Part shown: piece after piece, positions 25,797 to 34,638 of the stretch | Layout: every line of letters starts with the position of its first letter | Position numbering within the stretch: the stretch's first letter is position 1 | From: Tannerella sp. | GTDB taxonomy: Bacteria > Bacteroidota > Bacteroidia > Bacteroidales > Tannerellaceae | DNA: 43,531 nt | Reading direction: 5' to 3' | Assembly: GCA_031283785.1 (NCBI GenBank) | Contig: JAITBC010000160.1 | Span: 1 to 43,531 of the forward strand | Translations under genes and position numbers: made by a program | Notes under the pieces: model-generated | What the model was told of the DNA's origin: nothing | Database searches by the model: none | The model's input: the letters and a program-made list of their open reading frames with translations, nothing else

Positions 25797-26879
25797 TCAG
25801 AATGCAGTCAGTTCTTTAATGAAAAGTTCCTCTGCCGAAAACACCCATTTGCGGAACTCTTCATGATCAAAACGCCTCTCCTCCTGCATATAGCTCAATA
25901 AAAGGCTCAGGTCAAAACTGTCGCCAACGATGCCTCCGCCAATAGAGGCCGCATCCGCCGCATTTACTTCCTGTTCGATATGAGAGGGTATGAGCATCAC
26001 GTGTTTATTCATGAACAGTGCTTCGCAGACAGATTCAAAACCCGCCGTAGTGATATAGCCGCGACATTTTCCCATATGATGAAGGAACTTTTCATCATTT
26101 ATCCGATGCAGTGTTAACGTATTGTCAATCACCAATTCTTCAGGAATATCTTTTTTATCCCAGAAAAAATGCAATTTAACATCAGGATGCGCATCATGCC
26201 ACTCCCTCACTTCACTGAAATAACCCTGATTAAGCATATAACCGAGAATATAATCGCCTTCAACGGGATGCATCTCCAATACTTCCCGGCGCAACAACGG
26301 CGGCATTACCACTAACTTCTCGCGCGGGAACTCTTTCATCGAATAAAACGACAAAGCTAAAATTTTAGTCGCACTGATACCGCTCAGGAGAGCATGGAGT
26401 TTCAATATCACCAAACTCTGCGAATCATCTCTGCCAAACGGATAGTCGGGATGACGAAGCATATATTGATGGCCTATATTAACAAACGGAATATCAATCT
26501 TAAAACGCAAGTGCATAAATCCGGGCAATATCTCATAGAAATTAACAACAGCATCGGGATTCACTGTCTTTATACGTTGATGTATCATTTCGATACTTCT
26601 TCCGAACTTATGTATTTTCATGGGAGTCGTATTATAAATAAAAGTCTTCACTTTATCGATATGCTTCTTATCCTTTTTAAATATAAACGACGGTGCTTCA
26701 TAGACACGTATCGGTACGCGCATACGTTCCCCGAAAAAAGCCGGCATTTCGCGCAAACGACTTTTCCCGACAAGGACTTCCACTACTTCATGCCCATGAC
26801 GGCCCAATATCTCCGCCAGCGATATCGCCTGCGTAAGATGTCCGCGCCCTTCCCCCTGTATGATAAAAAGAAATCTCAT
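25797..26879 (-). CDS. glycosyltransferase of the MurG/GT28-like type
   Basis: I chose the ATG at 26877-26879 (360 aa), which starts directly at MRFLFIIQGEGRGHLTQAISL. The GRGHLTQ loop in this N-terminus is typical of GT-B enzymes that act on lipid-linked acceptors, and the 16 upstream codons are not conserved-like. The C-terminal domain has CRGYITTAGFESVCEALFMNKH and PSHIEQEVNAADAASIGGG, the usual nucleotide-sugar binding segment. The likely role is sugar transfer onto a membrane lipid or glycolipid at the inner face of the membrane. Donor and acceptor are unknown. It is 111 bp downstream of the GT4 gene on the same strand and is probably co-transcribed. Confidence 0.8.
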   Translation of the reverse strand: MRFLFIIQGEGRGHLTQAISLAEILGRHGHEVVEVLVGKSRLREMPAFFGERMRVPIRVYEAPSFIFKKDKKHIDKVKTFIYNTTPMKIHKFGRSIEMIHQRIKTVNPDAVVNFYEILPGFMHLRFKIDIPFVNIGHQYMLRHPDYPFGRDDSQSLVILKLHALLSGISATKILALSFYSMKEFPREKLVVMPPLLRREVLEMHPVEGDYILGYMLNQGYFSEVREWHDAHPDVKLHFFWDKKDIPEELVIDNTLTLHRINDEKFLHHMGKCRGYITTAGFESVCEALFMNKHVMLIPSHIEQEVNAADAASIGGGIVGDSFDLSLLLSYMQEERRFDHEEFRKWVFSAEELFIKELTAF

Positions 26880-26990
26880 CTTTATGCTTCTTAAGATATT
26901 AATCAATTCATTTGGATACAAATCCAAACATTAAGCTGTTACATTCTGCAATAGAAATCATTCCCTTTTGATTACACCGTCAAAAAACAG

Positions 26991-28139
26991 CTATCCTGTA
27001 ATTTGGCGGGAGCCGATAACTCTGTGATAAAGTTGTATCATCTGCCGGGCGAGCTGTTGGTCGTCGAAGCGGGAAACGTGTTTTTTCCCTTCAACAATCA
27101 TCTTTCCGCGCAAGGTATCGTCAGAAAGGATTTTTTTCACTGCATCCGCCAGCGCCTTTTCATCTTCGGGCGCTATATAGATGGAATGAGACCCGCCTGC
27201 TTCCTCGAGGCAGGATCCGGTGGCCGCTATTACCGGGATACCTGAATGTAAAGCTTCCAGGACAGGGATACCGAAGCCTTCGTAAAACGATGGATATACA
27301 AGGAGCAGGGAAGATTGGTATATTGCCGGCAAGTCTCTATGCGGCACGCTTAACAGGAAATGTATGCGCCGGTCGAGATGGTGCTTTGCGATAAACTCCC
27401 TGACCTGTTGTGTATATCCCGTTTCCCGTCCTGCCGCCACCAGGTGAATATCGGCGTCGATGTGCAGCATGGCTTTTACGGCAAGCAATAAATTCTTCCG
27501 CGCCTCCATCGTACCGACATTCAGGATAAATTTTTCCGGTAATTCGTATTTTTCCCGTATCTCCCTGATTTTATCTTTTCCCACAGGCGAATAAAAAGAG
27601 GCGTCGCATCCCTGGTAAATAACGCTGGTTTTATCCGGGTCAATACCAAAGATAGAGATCACGTCGCACTGTGTACGCTTGCTCACCGTGACGATATGAT
27701 CGGCTTCAAGGCAGGCGTATTTCATCTTTCGCAGATAAATCATCCTGTCGATAGACCGGTAATAATCCGGGAAGCGCAAAAAAATCAAGTCATGGACGGT
27801 TACCACCGAACGGATACCGGCTTTTCTCAATCCGACCGGCAATTCACCGCTTAATCCGTGGTACAGTTCCACACCGTTAGCCGTCAGATCGCCCAGAATA
27901 AATTTGGTTCTCCACGCGGCCGGGTGAACAAACCTGTTCAAGCCGCGTGGAAGGTGAACGCTGACGCCACACGCCTGCCTGATTTTTGCCAAATCCGCAG
28001 TCGAGGTATCTCCGGGGGTATAAAGCTGATAACTATGTCCGGGACAATACAACGACAAGCTGTTAATAATGTACCGACTGTAATTGCCTAACCCGGTGCA
28101 GTTGGCAAAAGCCCTTTTTGCATCAAATCCGATTATCAT
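26991..28139 (-). CDS. GT4-family glycosyltransferase
   Basis: The ATG at 28137-28139 gives 382 aa starting MIIGFDAKRAFANCTGLGNY, a normal GT4 beginning with the GLGNYSR loop. In-frame codons upstream to 28220 overlap the promoter region and are unlikely to be translated. Typical GT-B features are VVTVHDLIFLRFPDYY, the nucleotide-binding start FILNVGTMEARKNLLL, and the EX7E motif in SFYEGFGIPVLEAL. Mannosyl- or other hexosyl-transferases for polysaccharide or glycolipid synthesis share this pattern. It leads a two-gene unit with the GT28-like gene. A divergent nitroreductase gene starts 107 bp away. Confidence 0.9.
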   Translation of the reverse strand: MIIGFDAKRAFANCTGLGNYSRYIINSLSLYCPGHSYQLYTPGDTSTADLAKIRQACGVSVHLPRGLNRFVHPAAWRTKFILGDLTANGVELYHGLSGELPVGLRKAGIRSVVTVHDLIFLRFPDYYRSIDRMIYLRKMKYACLEADHIVTVSKRTQCDVISIFGIDPDKTSVIYQGCDASFYSPVGKDKIREIREKYELPEKFILNVGTMEARKNLLLAVKAMLHIDADIHLVAAGRETGYTQQVREFIAKHHLDRRIHFLLSVPHRDLPAIYQSSLLLVYPSFYEGFGIPVLEALHSGIPVIAATGSCLEEAGGSHSIYIAPEDEKALADAVKKILSDDTLRGKMIVEGKKHVSRFDDQQLARQMIQLYHRVIGSRQITG

Positions 28140-28155
28140 TTTTGCATATTTGTTG

Positions 28156-28163
28156 CAAATATA
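28156..28163 (-). promoter_or_regulatory. -7 box for the glycosyltransferase pair
   Basis: TATATTTG on the minus strand matches TAnnTTTG and lies 17 bp before the GT4 start codon. A TTTG box at the expected distance is missing. Confidence 0.5.
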
Positions 28164-28180
28164 ATCTATTTTTCCGAATA

Positions 28181-28212
28181 TTTGTAGAACCGGAATTTTT
28201 CCCGTAATTTTG
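28181..28212 (+). promoter_or_regulatory. promoter for the nitroreductase gene
   Basis: TTTG (28181-28184) and TAATTTTG (28205-28212) are 20 bp apart, a full match to both Bacteroidota boxes, 33 bp before the ATG. Confidence 0.75.
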
Positions 28213-28245
28213 TCCTGCATTTTTGCAGTATGTATATAATGTTAA

Positions 28246-28998
28246 ATGAAAGTTATGTTGGACAAGATGAAAGAAAGGCGTACTATCCGTCGATATACAT
28301 GTCGGGATGTTCCCGAGGAATTGCTGGAGGAGTTGCTGGAGGTGGCGGCGAAAGCGTCTAATACGGGTAATATGCAGTTGTATAGCGTTGTTGTCACGCG
28401 TGACCGGTTGCAGAAAGAAAAGTTGGCGCCGGCGCATTTTAATCAGGCGATGGTTACCGGAGCGCCTGTTGTACTTACGTTTTGCGCCGATGCAAACCGT
28501 TTTGTGAGATGGGCTTCGTATCGCAAAGCGGATGCCGGGTTTGATAATTTTCAGACTTTTATGGCTGCCGTTATCGATTCGATGCTGTTTGCGCAGACTT
28601 TTTGTGTGGCCGCCGAAGAAAACGGGTTAGGCATATGTTATTTGGGTACTACGACATATAATGCAGCTTCTATCATTGAAGCGCTGGCATTGCCGCGCCT
28701 TGTCGTTCCGGTTACTGCGATTACGGCAGGATATCCGGCAGAACCGCTTCCCGAACAGCCGGAGAGGTTGCCCTTAGATGCTATCGTGCATCAGGAACGT
28801 TATTCGGATTATACGGAATCGGCTATTGACGTGTTATACAGGGACAAAGAAACATTGGAAACGAATCGCCGCTTTGTGGAAGAAAACGGTAAAGAAACCC
28901 TTGCGCAGGTATTTACAGATATCCGTTACACTCGTAAGAATAATGACTTTTTCTCTGATGAATTTCTGAAAGTTCTTAAAACGCAGGGATTTATGTGA
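28246..28998 (+). CDS. nitroreductase-family FMN oxidoreductase
   Basis: This 250-aa protein has the FMN-phosphate-binding motif ERRTIRRYT (about 9-17). AAKASNTGNMQLYSVVV and AQTFCVAAEENGLGICYLGTTTYN belong to the NfsA/FRP subgroup. These dimeric cytosolic enzymes use NAD(P)H to reduce nitroaromatics, quinones or flavins. The physiological substrate is not evident. The first of three close ATGs (28246, 28255, 28267) is chosen because it suits a 5' leader of about 27 nt from the promoter at 28181-28212. The alternatives would remove 3-7 residues without affecting the domain. The next gene starts 91 bp later. Confidence 0.9.
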   Translation: MKVMLDKMKERRTIRRYTCRDVPEELLEELLEVAAKASNTGNMQLYSVVVTRDRLQKEKLAPAHFNQAMVTGAPVVLTFCADANRFVRWASYRKADAGFDNFQTFMAAVIDSMLFAQTFCVAAEENGLGICYLGTTTYNAASIIEALALPRLVVPVTAITAGYPAEPLPEQPERLPLDAIVHQERYSDYTESAIDVLYRDKETLETNRRFVEENGKETLAQVFTDIRYTRKNNDFFSDEFLKVLKTQGFM

Positions 28999-29088
28999 CT
29001 GTGATAAATATGCCGATTTTTTGGATAATAGTGGCGGATTTGTTTTATTTTTTGTTTCTTTGCATGAAAAAATTATTTTGTTATTGTT

Positions 29089-30729
29089 ATGGAGAAGAAA
29101 ATATTGTTTTTTATTTGTATTGCATTTTTGTCAGGCGGCACGGATGGTTCTGCCTGTACGGGGATTCTGGTAGGGAAAAACGCTTCGGCAGACGGGTCGG
29201 TTATGATTTCGTATGCGGCTGATTCTCATACTTTATATGGAGAGATGTATCACTGGCCGGCTGCAAAATGGCCGAAAGGAACAATGCTCGATGTGGTGGA
29301 ATGGGACACAGGGAGACCGCGCGGGCGGATTGCGCAGGTGGAACAGACTTTTTCCGTTGTGGGGAATATGAATGAAAATCAGGTCGCTATTACCGAAAGT
29401 ACCTTCGGAGGACGGACGGAGCTGATCGATACGACCGGTATTATTGATTACGGCAGCCTTATCTATATTACGCTTCAACGAGCTAAAACGGCACGTGAAG
29501 CGATAAAGATAATGACGGAGCTTGTGGCGGAATACGGTTATTGCAGCGGTGGAGAATCTTTTTCCATTGCAGATAAAAATGAGGCGTGGATAATGGAGAT
29601 GGTTGGGAAAGGCGCTGGAAATAAAGGTGCCGTATGGGTTGCCATACGTATTCCTGACGATTGTATATCGGCGCATGCCAATCAGTCGCGTATACAGCAG
29701 ATCTCTTTTGATGACAAAGAAAACTGCATGTATGCTCCCGATGTTATTTCGCTGGCGCGTGAAAAAGGCTATTTTAAAGGGAAAGATAAAGATTTCAGTT
29801 TTGCCAAAGCCTATAATCCGTATGATTTCGGTGGGCTACGCGCCTGCGAGGCACGGGTGTGGTCGGTCTTTCGTAAATATGACCCTTCCATGGATAAATA
29901 TGAGGCGTTTATAAAGGGGGATACGACGAAGACGCCTATGCCGTTGTATATAACGCCTGACCGTAAACTTTCGGTCAGGGATGTGCAGAATTGCATGCGC
30001 GACCATTTTGAAGGTACAGATCTGGATATGACAAGCGATGCCGGAGCAGGACCGTATAAAGCGCCTTATCGGTGGAGACCGATGCATTTCAAGGTAGATG
30101 GTCGGGAATATCTTAATGAACGGGCAATCGCTACACAGCAGACGGGGTTTGTGATTGTTCCTCAAATGAGGAACTGGTTGCCGGACGCTGTCGGCGGAAT
30201 CCTGTGGTTTGGCGTCGACGACGCGGATATGGCAGTATTTAATCCTGTTTATGCTTCTGCATTGGCAGTTCCCGAATGTTACCGGACAGGTAACGGGGAT
30301 ATGTATACTTTCTCATGGACATCCGCTTTTTGGATACATAACTGGGTTGCGAATACGGCATACGGTAAATATAACTTTATGATAAAAGATATCCGCAAAG
30401 TCCAACAGGAACTTGAAGGTGGATATCAGGATATGATCCCGGCTATTGATAAGGCGGCGGTGGAAATTTATGAAAAAAATCCGGATGAAGCGCGTAAATT
30501 TCTTACATGGTTCAGCACAGCGACGGCAGATAATGCTACCAAACGATGGAAAGAACTGGGAGAATATTTGCTTGTGAAATACATTGACGGTAATGTGAAA
30601 AAAGAAGAAAACGGATTGTTTAAGCGTAATCCGTACGGATTGCCGGCTTCGCCCGATTTCCCGGGATATGACGAAGATTATTACCGTAAGATCGTAGAGA
30701 GCGCCGGCGACCGGCTGAAAGTAAAATGA
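29089..30729 (+). CDS. C69-family dipeptidase (secreted Ntn hydrolase)
   Basis: This 546-aa protein has a signal peptide (about 1-22), then Cys23 in SACTGILVGKNASADGS. That matches peptidase family C69 (PepD), where the exposed Cys is the nucleophile. DSHTLYGEMYHWPAAKW, VGNMNENQVAITESTFGG, ISAHANQSRIQQI and CEARVWSVFRKYDPS are family blocks. The length is normal for Bacteroidales members. It probably cleaves dipeptides in the periplasm. It shares the Ntn strategy, but no close similarity, with the C45-like protein at 13933-15159. A clear promoter was not found. TTTCTTTG at 29055-29062 is one base off the -7 consensus but lacks a spaced partner. Confidence 0.93.
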   Translation: MEKKILFFICIAFLSGGTDGSACTGILVGKNASADGSVMISYAADSHTLYGEMYHWPAAKWPKGTMLDVVEWDTGRPRGRIAQVEQTFSVVGNMNENQVAITESTFGGRTELIDTTGIIDYGSLIYITLQRAKTAREAIKIMTELVAEYGYCSGGESFSIADKNEAWIMEMVGKGAGNKGAVWVAIRIPDDCISAHANQSRIQQISFDDKENCMYAPDVISLAREKGYFKGKDKDFSFAKAYNPYDFGGLRACEARVWSVFRKYDPSMDKYEAFIKGDTTKTPMPLYITPDRKLSVRDVQNCMRDHFEGTDLDMTSDAGAGPYKAPYRWRPMHFKVDGREYLNERAIATQQTGFVIVPQMRNWLPDAVGGILWFGVDDADMAVFNPVYASALAVPECYRTGNGDMYTFSWTSAFWIHNWVANTAYGKYNFMIKDIRKVQQELEGGYQDMIPAIDKAAVEIYEKNPDEARKFLTWFSTATADNATKRWKELGEYLLVKYIDGNVKKEENGLFKRNPYGLPASPDFPGYDEDYYRKIVESAGDRLKVK

Positions 30730-30791
30730 TTGGAACGTTTGTTGTTGAAAGGAGTTTCTTTTACTGATTATAAATATTAAATTACATAATT

Positions 30792-31424
30792 ATGAGAAGG
30801 TTGGCATTGTTGACGATTTGTATATTTACCTTTGTGGCGGCCGGTTTTGCACAGGACGGAAGTAAAACGCGGAAAGGTAACAAGGTGCATAGTGGAGTTA
30901 ATAAGTATAAAGGAGAAAAGGGCGTTTCGTCGGTTGGGGGAATCGTTGGATATGGGATTGATAATAAGACGGCGCTTGCCGGTATTGATTACAGATATAA
31001 TATTCGGGACAGGATACGTCTTGCATCATCGGTTCTTTATGCTTTGGAAAATGAGGATAGAAGCGCTTTGTATGTGAATGTCGATGCGCATTATCTGGCG
31101 CGTGTTACGGATAAAATAACGATATATCCGATCGGCGGACTTGGGGTGTCTGTCTGGAATCTGCGTCTCCCTAAGATTCCTTTGGATTCACCCGAAGCGA
31201 ACGATTCGGAAACAAACGGTTCGGAAACAAACGATTCGGAAGCGAACGGTTCGGAAGCGGCTGATTCCGAGACTAAAGTGCGTATCGGCCTGAATCTCGG
31301 TTTCGGAGGCGAGATGCGCGTTACGAAAGATATAATTGTCGGAGCAGAGTTCAGGTATAATCTTACAAGCGAGCGAATTTACGATCAGGCAATGCTTGTA
31401 GCGCGCGTAGCATATTATTTCTGA
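30792..31424 (+). CDS. small outer membrane beta-barrel protein with pentapeptide repeat loop
   Basis: This 210-aa protein has a signal peptide (about 1-20, AAGFA-QDG) and alternating amphipathic strands from about residue 50 (IRLASSVLYALENEDRSALY, ITIYPIGGLGVSVWNL). The ending, MLVARVAYYF, has the terminal Phe typical of barrels. This resembles porin/OmpA-barrel type proteins of about 8 strands. Between two strands a loop of five repeats of the type (A/T)-N-(D/G)-S-E (about 136-160) is predicted to be extracellular and acidic. There is no TonB or OmpA peptidoglycan domain. It follows the C69 gene by 62 bp and precedes radA. Function is unknown. Confidence 0.8.
   Translation: MRRLALLTICIFTFVAAGFAQDGSKTRKGNKVHSGVNKYKGEKGVSSVGGIVGYGIDNKTALAGIDYRYNIRDRIRLASSVLYALENEDRSALYVNVDAHYLARVTDKITIYPIGGLGVSVWNLRLPKIPLDSPEANDSETNGSETNDSEANGSEAADSETKVRIGLNLGFGGEMRVTKDIIVGAEFRYNLTSERIYDQAMLVARVAYYF
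31197..31271. repeat. five 15-bp in-frame repeats inside the barrel gene
   Basis: Units start at 31197, 31212, 31227, 31242 and 31257 and alternate AACGATTCGGAA and AACGGTTCGGAA, with the last unit diverged. Because the unit is 15 bp, gain or loss of copies keeps the reading frame. Confidence 0.9.
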
Positions 31425-31481
31425 TGATAAGCGTATTCTCCGACCGGACAGCCGTATTTTATATTATGCCTGTACTGATAA

Positions 31482-32855
31482 ATGGCTAAAATCAAGTCTG
31501 TCTATGTTTGTTCCGACTGTGGAGCCGAATCGCCTAAATGGATAGGGAAATGCCCTGCTTGCGGGGCATGGAATACATACATTGAGGAGGTTGTGAAAAA
31601 AGAACCTGCTATTCGGCTTTCTATTCCCGGTGTGGAGCGAAGCGGCATTGTTAAACCGCTGCTGTTGCGTGAGGTGACATCCGGGGAGGAAGTGCGTCTG
31701 GATTTGCACGATGCGGAACTGAACCGTGTGCTTGGAGGTGGCCTCGTGAAAGGTTCGCTGGTACTTATCGGCGGCGAGCCGGGTATCGGTAAATCTACGT
31801 TGATATTGCAAACGGCTCTGAAACTTAATGGGTTGCGTTCGCTGTATGTGTCCGGAGAGGAAAGCCTCCGGCAGTTGAAGATGCGTGCAGACCGCCTGTC
31901 GGCAGATAACAGTGATACGGATGGTTGCTATATTTTTTGTGAAACAAACCTCGAACAGATTTTTGTGCACGTGAGCAACCTGCAGCCCGATTTGCTGATA
32001 ATAGATTCCATACAGACGATATTTACGGAAACGGTTGACGCCTCTCCCGGGAGTATTACACAGGTACGCGAAAGCAGCGTTCTGATATTGAAATATGCGA
32101 AAGAAACGGGTACGCCTGTGTTGCTGATAGGACATATCAACAAGGAGGGAAGCATTGCCGGACCGAAAGTGCTGGAGCATATTGTCGATACGGTACTTCA
32201 ATTTGAAGGTGACCGGCATTATATGTATCGTATTTTGCGGAGTATAAAAAACCGGTTTGGAAGCACATCGGAACTTGGCATTTATGAGATGCATCAGAGC
32301 GGTCTCCGGCAGGTTGATAATCCGTCGGAGTTGTTGCTTACGGAGAATCGCGACGGACTGAGCGGAATAGCAATTGCGGCGGCGATCGAAGGTGTTCGTC
32401 CGTTTTTAATAGAGACGCAGTCGCTGGTGAGTTCCGCTGTCTACGGGACGCCGCAACGCAGTTCGACAGGTTTTGATATCCGTCGTATGAATATGCTGCT
32501 TGCCGTTCTTGAGAAACGTGCGGGATTCAAACTTGCGCAGAAAGATGTTTTCTTGAATATAGCAGGCGGTTTGCGGGTGAACGATCCGGCGATAGATCTG
32601 TCGATTATCAGCGCTGTATTGTCGTCGAGTCTTGATCTTGCCGTTGAACGAAACGTATGTATGGCAGGCGAAGTCGGGCTGTCCGGCGAGATACGCCCGG
32701 TGACCCGTATTGAACAGCGCATCCTGGAAGCGGAAAAACTCGGTTTTTCACGCATTATCATACCTGTAATGAAAGGACTTGACAATCTTAAGACGAAAAT
32801 CGAAACAGTAAAAGTGAGAAAAGTTGAAGAAGCATTTCGGGCGCTTTTCGGATAA
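31482..32855 (+). CDS. radA: DNA repair protein RadA
   Basis: This 457-aa protein aids branch migration and processing in homologous recombination. The N-terminal zinc finger has Cys10, Cys13, Cys24 and Cys27 (CSDCGAESPKWIGKCPACG). The RecA-like ATPase has Walker A GEPGIGKS at 98-105, the RadA-specific KNRFG motif at 256-260, and a C-terminal Lon-protease-like domain (about 280-457, without the protease dyad expected in Lon). The length is normal. It starts 57 bp after the barrel gene, and the FAD oxidoreductase gene follows 69 bp later, so they may share a transcript. Confidence 0.97.
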   Translation: MAKIKSVYVCSDCGAESPKWIGKCPACGAWNTYIEEVVKKEPAIRLSIPGVERSGIVKPLLLREVTSGEEVRLDLHDAELNRVLGGGLVKGSLVLIGGEPGIGKSTLILQTALKLNGLRSLYVSGEESLRQLKMRADRLSADNSDTDGCYIFCETNLEQIFVHVSNLQPDLLIIDSIQTIFTETVDASPGSITQVRESSVLILKYAKETGTPVLLIGHINKEGSIAGPKVLEHIVDTVLQFEGDRHYMYRILRSIKNRFGSTSELGIYEMHQSGLRQVDNPSELLLTENRDGLSGIAIAAAIEGVRPFLIETQSLVSSAVYGTPQRSSTGFDIRRMNMLLAVLEKRAGFKLAQKDVFLNIAGGLRVNDPAIDLSIISAVLSSSLDLAVERNVCMAGEVGLSGEIRPVTRIEQRILEAEKLGFSRIIIPVMKGLDNLKTKIETVKVRKVEEAFRALFG

Positions 32856-32924
32856 TGTTTGTAAATAGAATCCTGATAAGGACGGCCTGTGTTTCGAAGA
32901 AAAAATATATGTTTCGTTGAGGAA

Positions 32925-34547
32925 ATGGTAAAGGAACTTCAATTGAGGATTCTTCCGGAAGAAGCGGTTAATGAGCAATCATTGCGCCGCGTTGTTTGTC
33001 GTCGGACGGGTGAGAATCCGGAATCGGTAAACGCCGTGCGTGTGTTGAAACGTTCGATAGATGCACGACAGCGGACGGTTTTTGTGAATGTGACACTGAG
33101 GGTTTTTATCCGTGAAGAACCTGCGGAGGCCGAATATAAAACGATTGAATATAAGGATGTTTCCGGCAGAAAACAGATTGTAGTAGTTGGCGCCGGGCCG
33201 GCAGGACTGTTTGCTGCGCTTCGCCTGATAGAGATCGGATTCAGGCCTGTCGTTATCGAACGGGGGAAAAATGTGCACGACAGGAAAAAAGATATAGCGC
33301 GTATAAGTCGTGAACATCTCGTTCTTCCGGAATCCAATTATTGCTTTGGTGAAGGCGGAGCGGGCGCTTACTCCGATGGGAAACTTTATACGCGGAGTAA
33401 AAAGAGGGGATCTGTCGACAGGATACTGAATATTTTCTGTCAGCATGGCGCAAGTGTATCTATTCTTTCGGACGCACACCCGCATATCGGAACAGACAAA
33501 CTGCCGCGTGTGATTGAAAATATACGTAACCGGATTCTTCATTCGGGCGGCGAGGTGCATTTTGAAACCTGTATGGATTCGCTAATTATACGTAATGATG
33601 CGGTTATTGGCGTTCATACGCGCGACGATCGCACATTTATAGGGCCGGTGATACTTGCAACGGGACATTCCGCACGAGATGTTTACCGCTATTTTGCTGC
33701 GAAACATATCTCGATAGAGGCCAAAGGAATTGCAGTCGGCGTTCGCCTCGAACATCCGCAGGCGCTGATCGACCGGATACGCTATCACAACAGAGATGGA
33801 CGCGGGAAATATCTTCCTGCGGCGGAATACGGTTTTGTAGCTCAATCGGCAGGTAGAGGCGTCTATTCGTTCTGCATGTGTCCCGGCGGGTTTGTTGTGC
33901 CGGCGGCAAGCAGCCCGGAAGAGATCGTCGTAAACGGCATGTCTCCTTCAAACCGAAGCTCGCGATGGGCAAACGCCGGTATAGTAGTGGAAGTTCGCCC
34001 GGAAGACTTGCCGGAGTGTGCCGGCCCGGCGTCATTTTTTCCCGATCATTCTCCTGCGGCGCTTCCCGATCAATTGTCCGTGATGCGCTTTCAGGAACAG
34101 TTAGAGCGTATTTGCCGCTTTCAAGGAGGAATGAGGCAGACCGCCCCTGCGCAACGAATGGCAGACTTTATGCAAAAGCGTAATTCACCGGATTTGCCGG
34201 TATCGTCATATGCTCCCGGATTACAAGTTTCACCGTTACATGAATGGATGCCGGAATTCATCACGTCGCGCCTGAACGAAGGATTCCGTCTATTCGACAA
34301 AATCTCCCACGGTTTTTTGACAAACGAAGCTGTTATGATCGGCGTAGAGACACGCACATCGTCTCCCGTCCGTATATTGAGAAACCGGGAGACGATGCAA
34401 CACATCACCTTGAAGGGATTATATCCTTGCGGCGAAGGCGCCGGCTATGCCGGAGGAATCGTTTCCGCGGCAATAGACGGCGAATTTTGTGCGGAACAAG
34501 CCGCCCGCAACTTTTTATTGCTGCAATCCTGCCGTTCCGGATTTTAA
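32925..34547 (+). CDS. FAD-dependent oxidoreductase (NAD(P)/FAD-dependent, uncharacterised)
   Basis: I chose the ATG at 32925 (MVKELQLRILPEEAVNE, 540 aa), preceded by GAGG at a suitable distance. The track start 36 bp upstream adds a Cys/Arg-rich stretch. An N-terminal ferredoxin-like part (about 1-80) contains LRRVVCRRTGENPESVNAVR. The FAD Rossmann motif IVVVGAGPAGLFAALRLIE is near residue 85. SNYCFGEGGAGAYSDGKLYTR and the C-terminal GLYPCGEGAGYAGGIVSAAIDG bind the flavin. This conserved bacterial family, often annotated simply as FAD-dependent dehydrogenase, has no firmly established substrate that I know. It is soluble. It sits downstream of radA with no obvious functional link. Confidence 0.9.
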   Translation: MVKELQLRILPEEAVNEQSLRRVVCRRTGENPESVNAVRVLKRSIDARQRTVFVNVTLRVFIREEPAEAEYKTIEYKDVSGRKQIVVVGAGPAGLFAALRLIEIGFRPVVIERGKNVHDRKKDIARISREHLVLPESNYCFGEGGAGAYSDGKLYTRSKKRGSVDRILNIFCQHGASVSILSDAHPHIGTDKLPRVIENIRNRILHSGGEVHFETCMDSLIIRNDAVIGVHTRDDRTFIGPVILATGHSARDVYRYFAAKHISIEAKGIAVGVRLEHPQALIDRIRYHNRDGRGKYLPAAEYGFVAQSAGRGVYSFCMCPGGFVVPAASSPEEIVVNGMSPSNRSSRWANAGIVVEVRPEDLPECAGPASFFPDHSPAALPDQLSVMRFQEQLERICRFQGGMRQTAPAQRMADFMQKRNSPDLPVSSYAPGLQVSPLHEWMPEFITSRLNEGFRLFDKISHGFLTNEAVMIGVETRTSSPVRILRNRETMQHITLKGLYPCGEGAGYAGGIVSAAIDGEFCAEQAARNFLLLQSCRSGF

Positions 34548-34569
34548 AGTAAATATTTGTGCGAATATA

Positions 34570-34599
34570 TTTGGATAATAAAAATGTTTTGTACCTTTG
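34570..34599 (+). promoter_or_regulatory. promoter for the tandem-DUF1080 gene
   Basis: TTTG (34570-34573) and TACCTTTG (34592-34599) are 18 bp apart. Both boxes match the Bacteroidota consensus, 39 bp before the ATG. Confidence 0.75.
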
Positions 34600-34638
34600 T
34601 GTGCGAACACATTTATTTATTAAAATATATAAGAGGTT

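Noticed and set aside
31464..32294. 276-codon minus-strand frame opposite radA
   Set aside because: RadA is unmistakable on the plus strand. The antisense frame has no family features.
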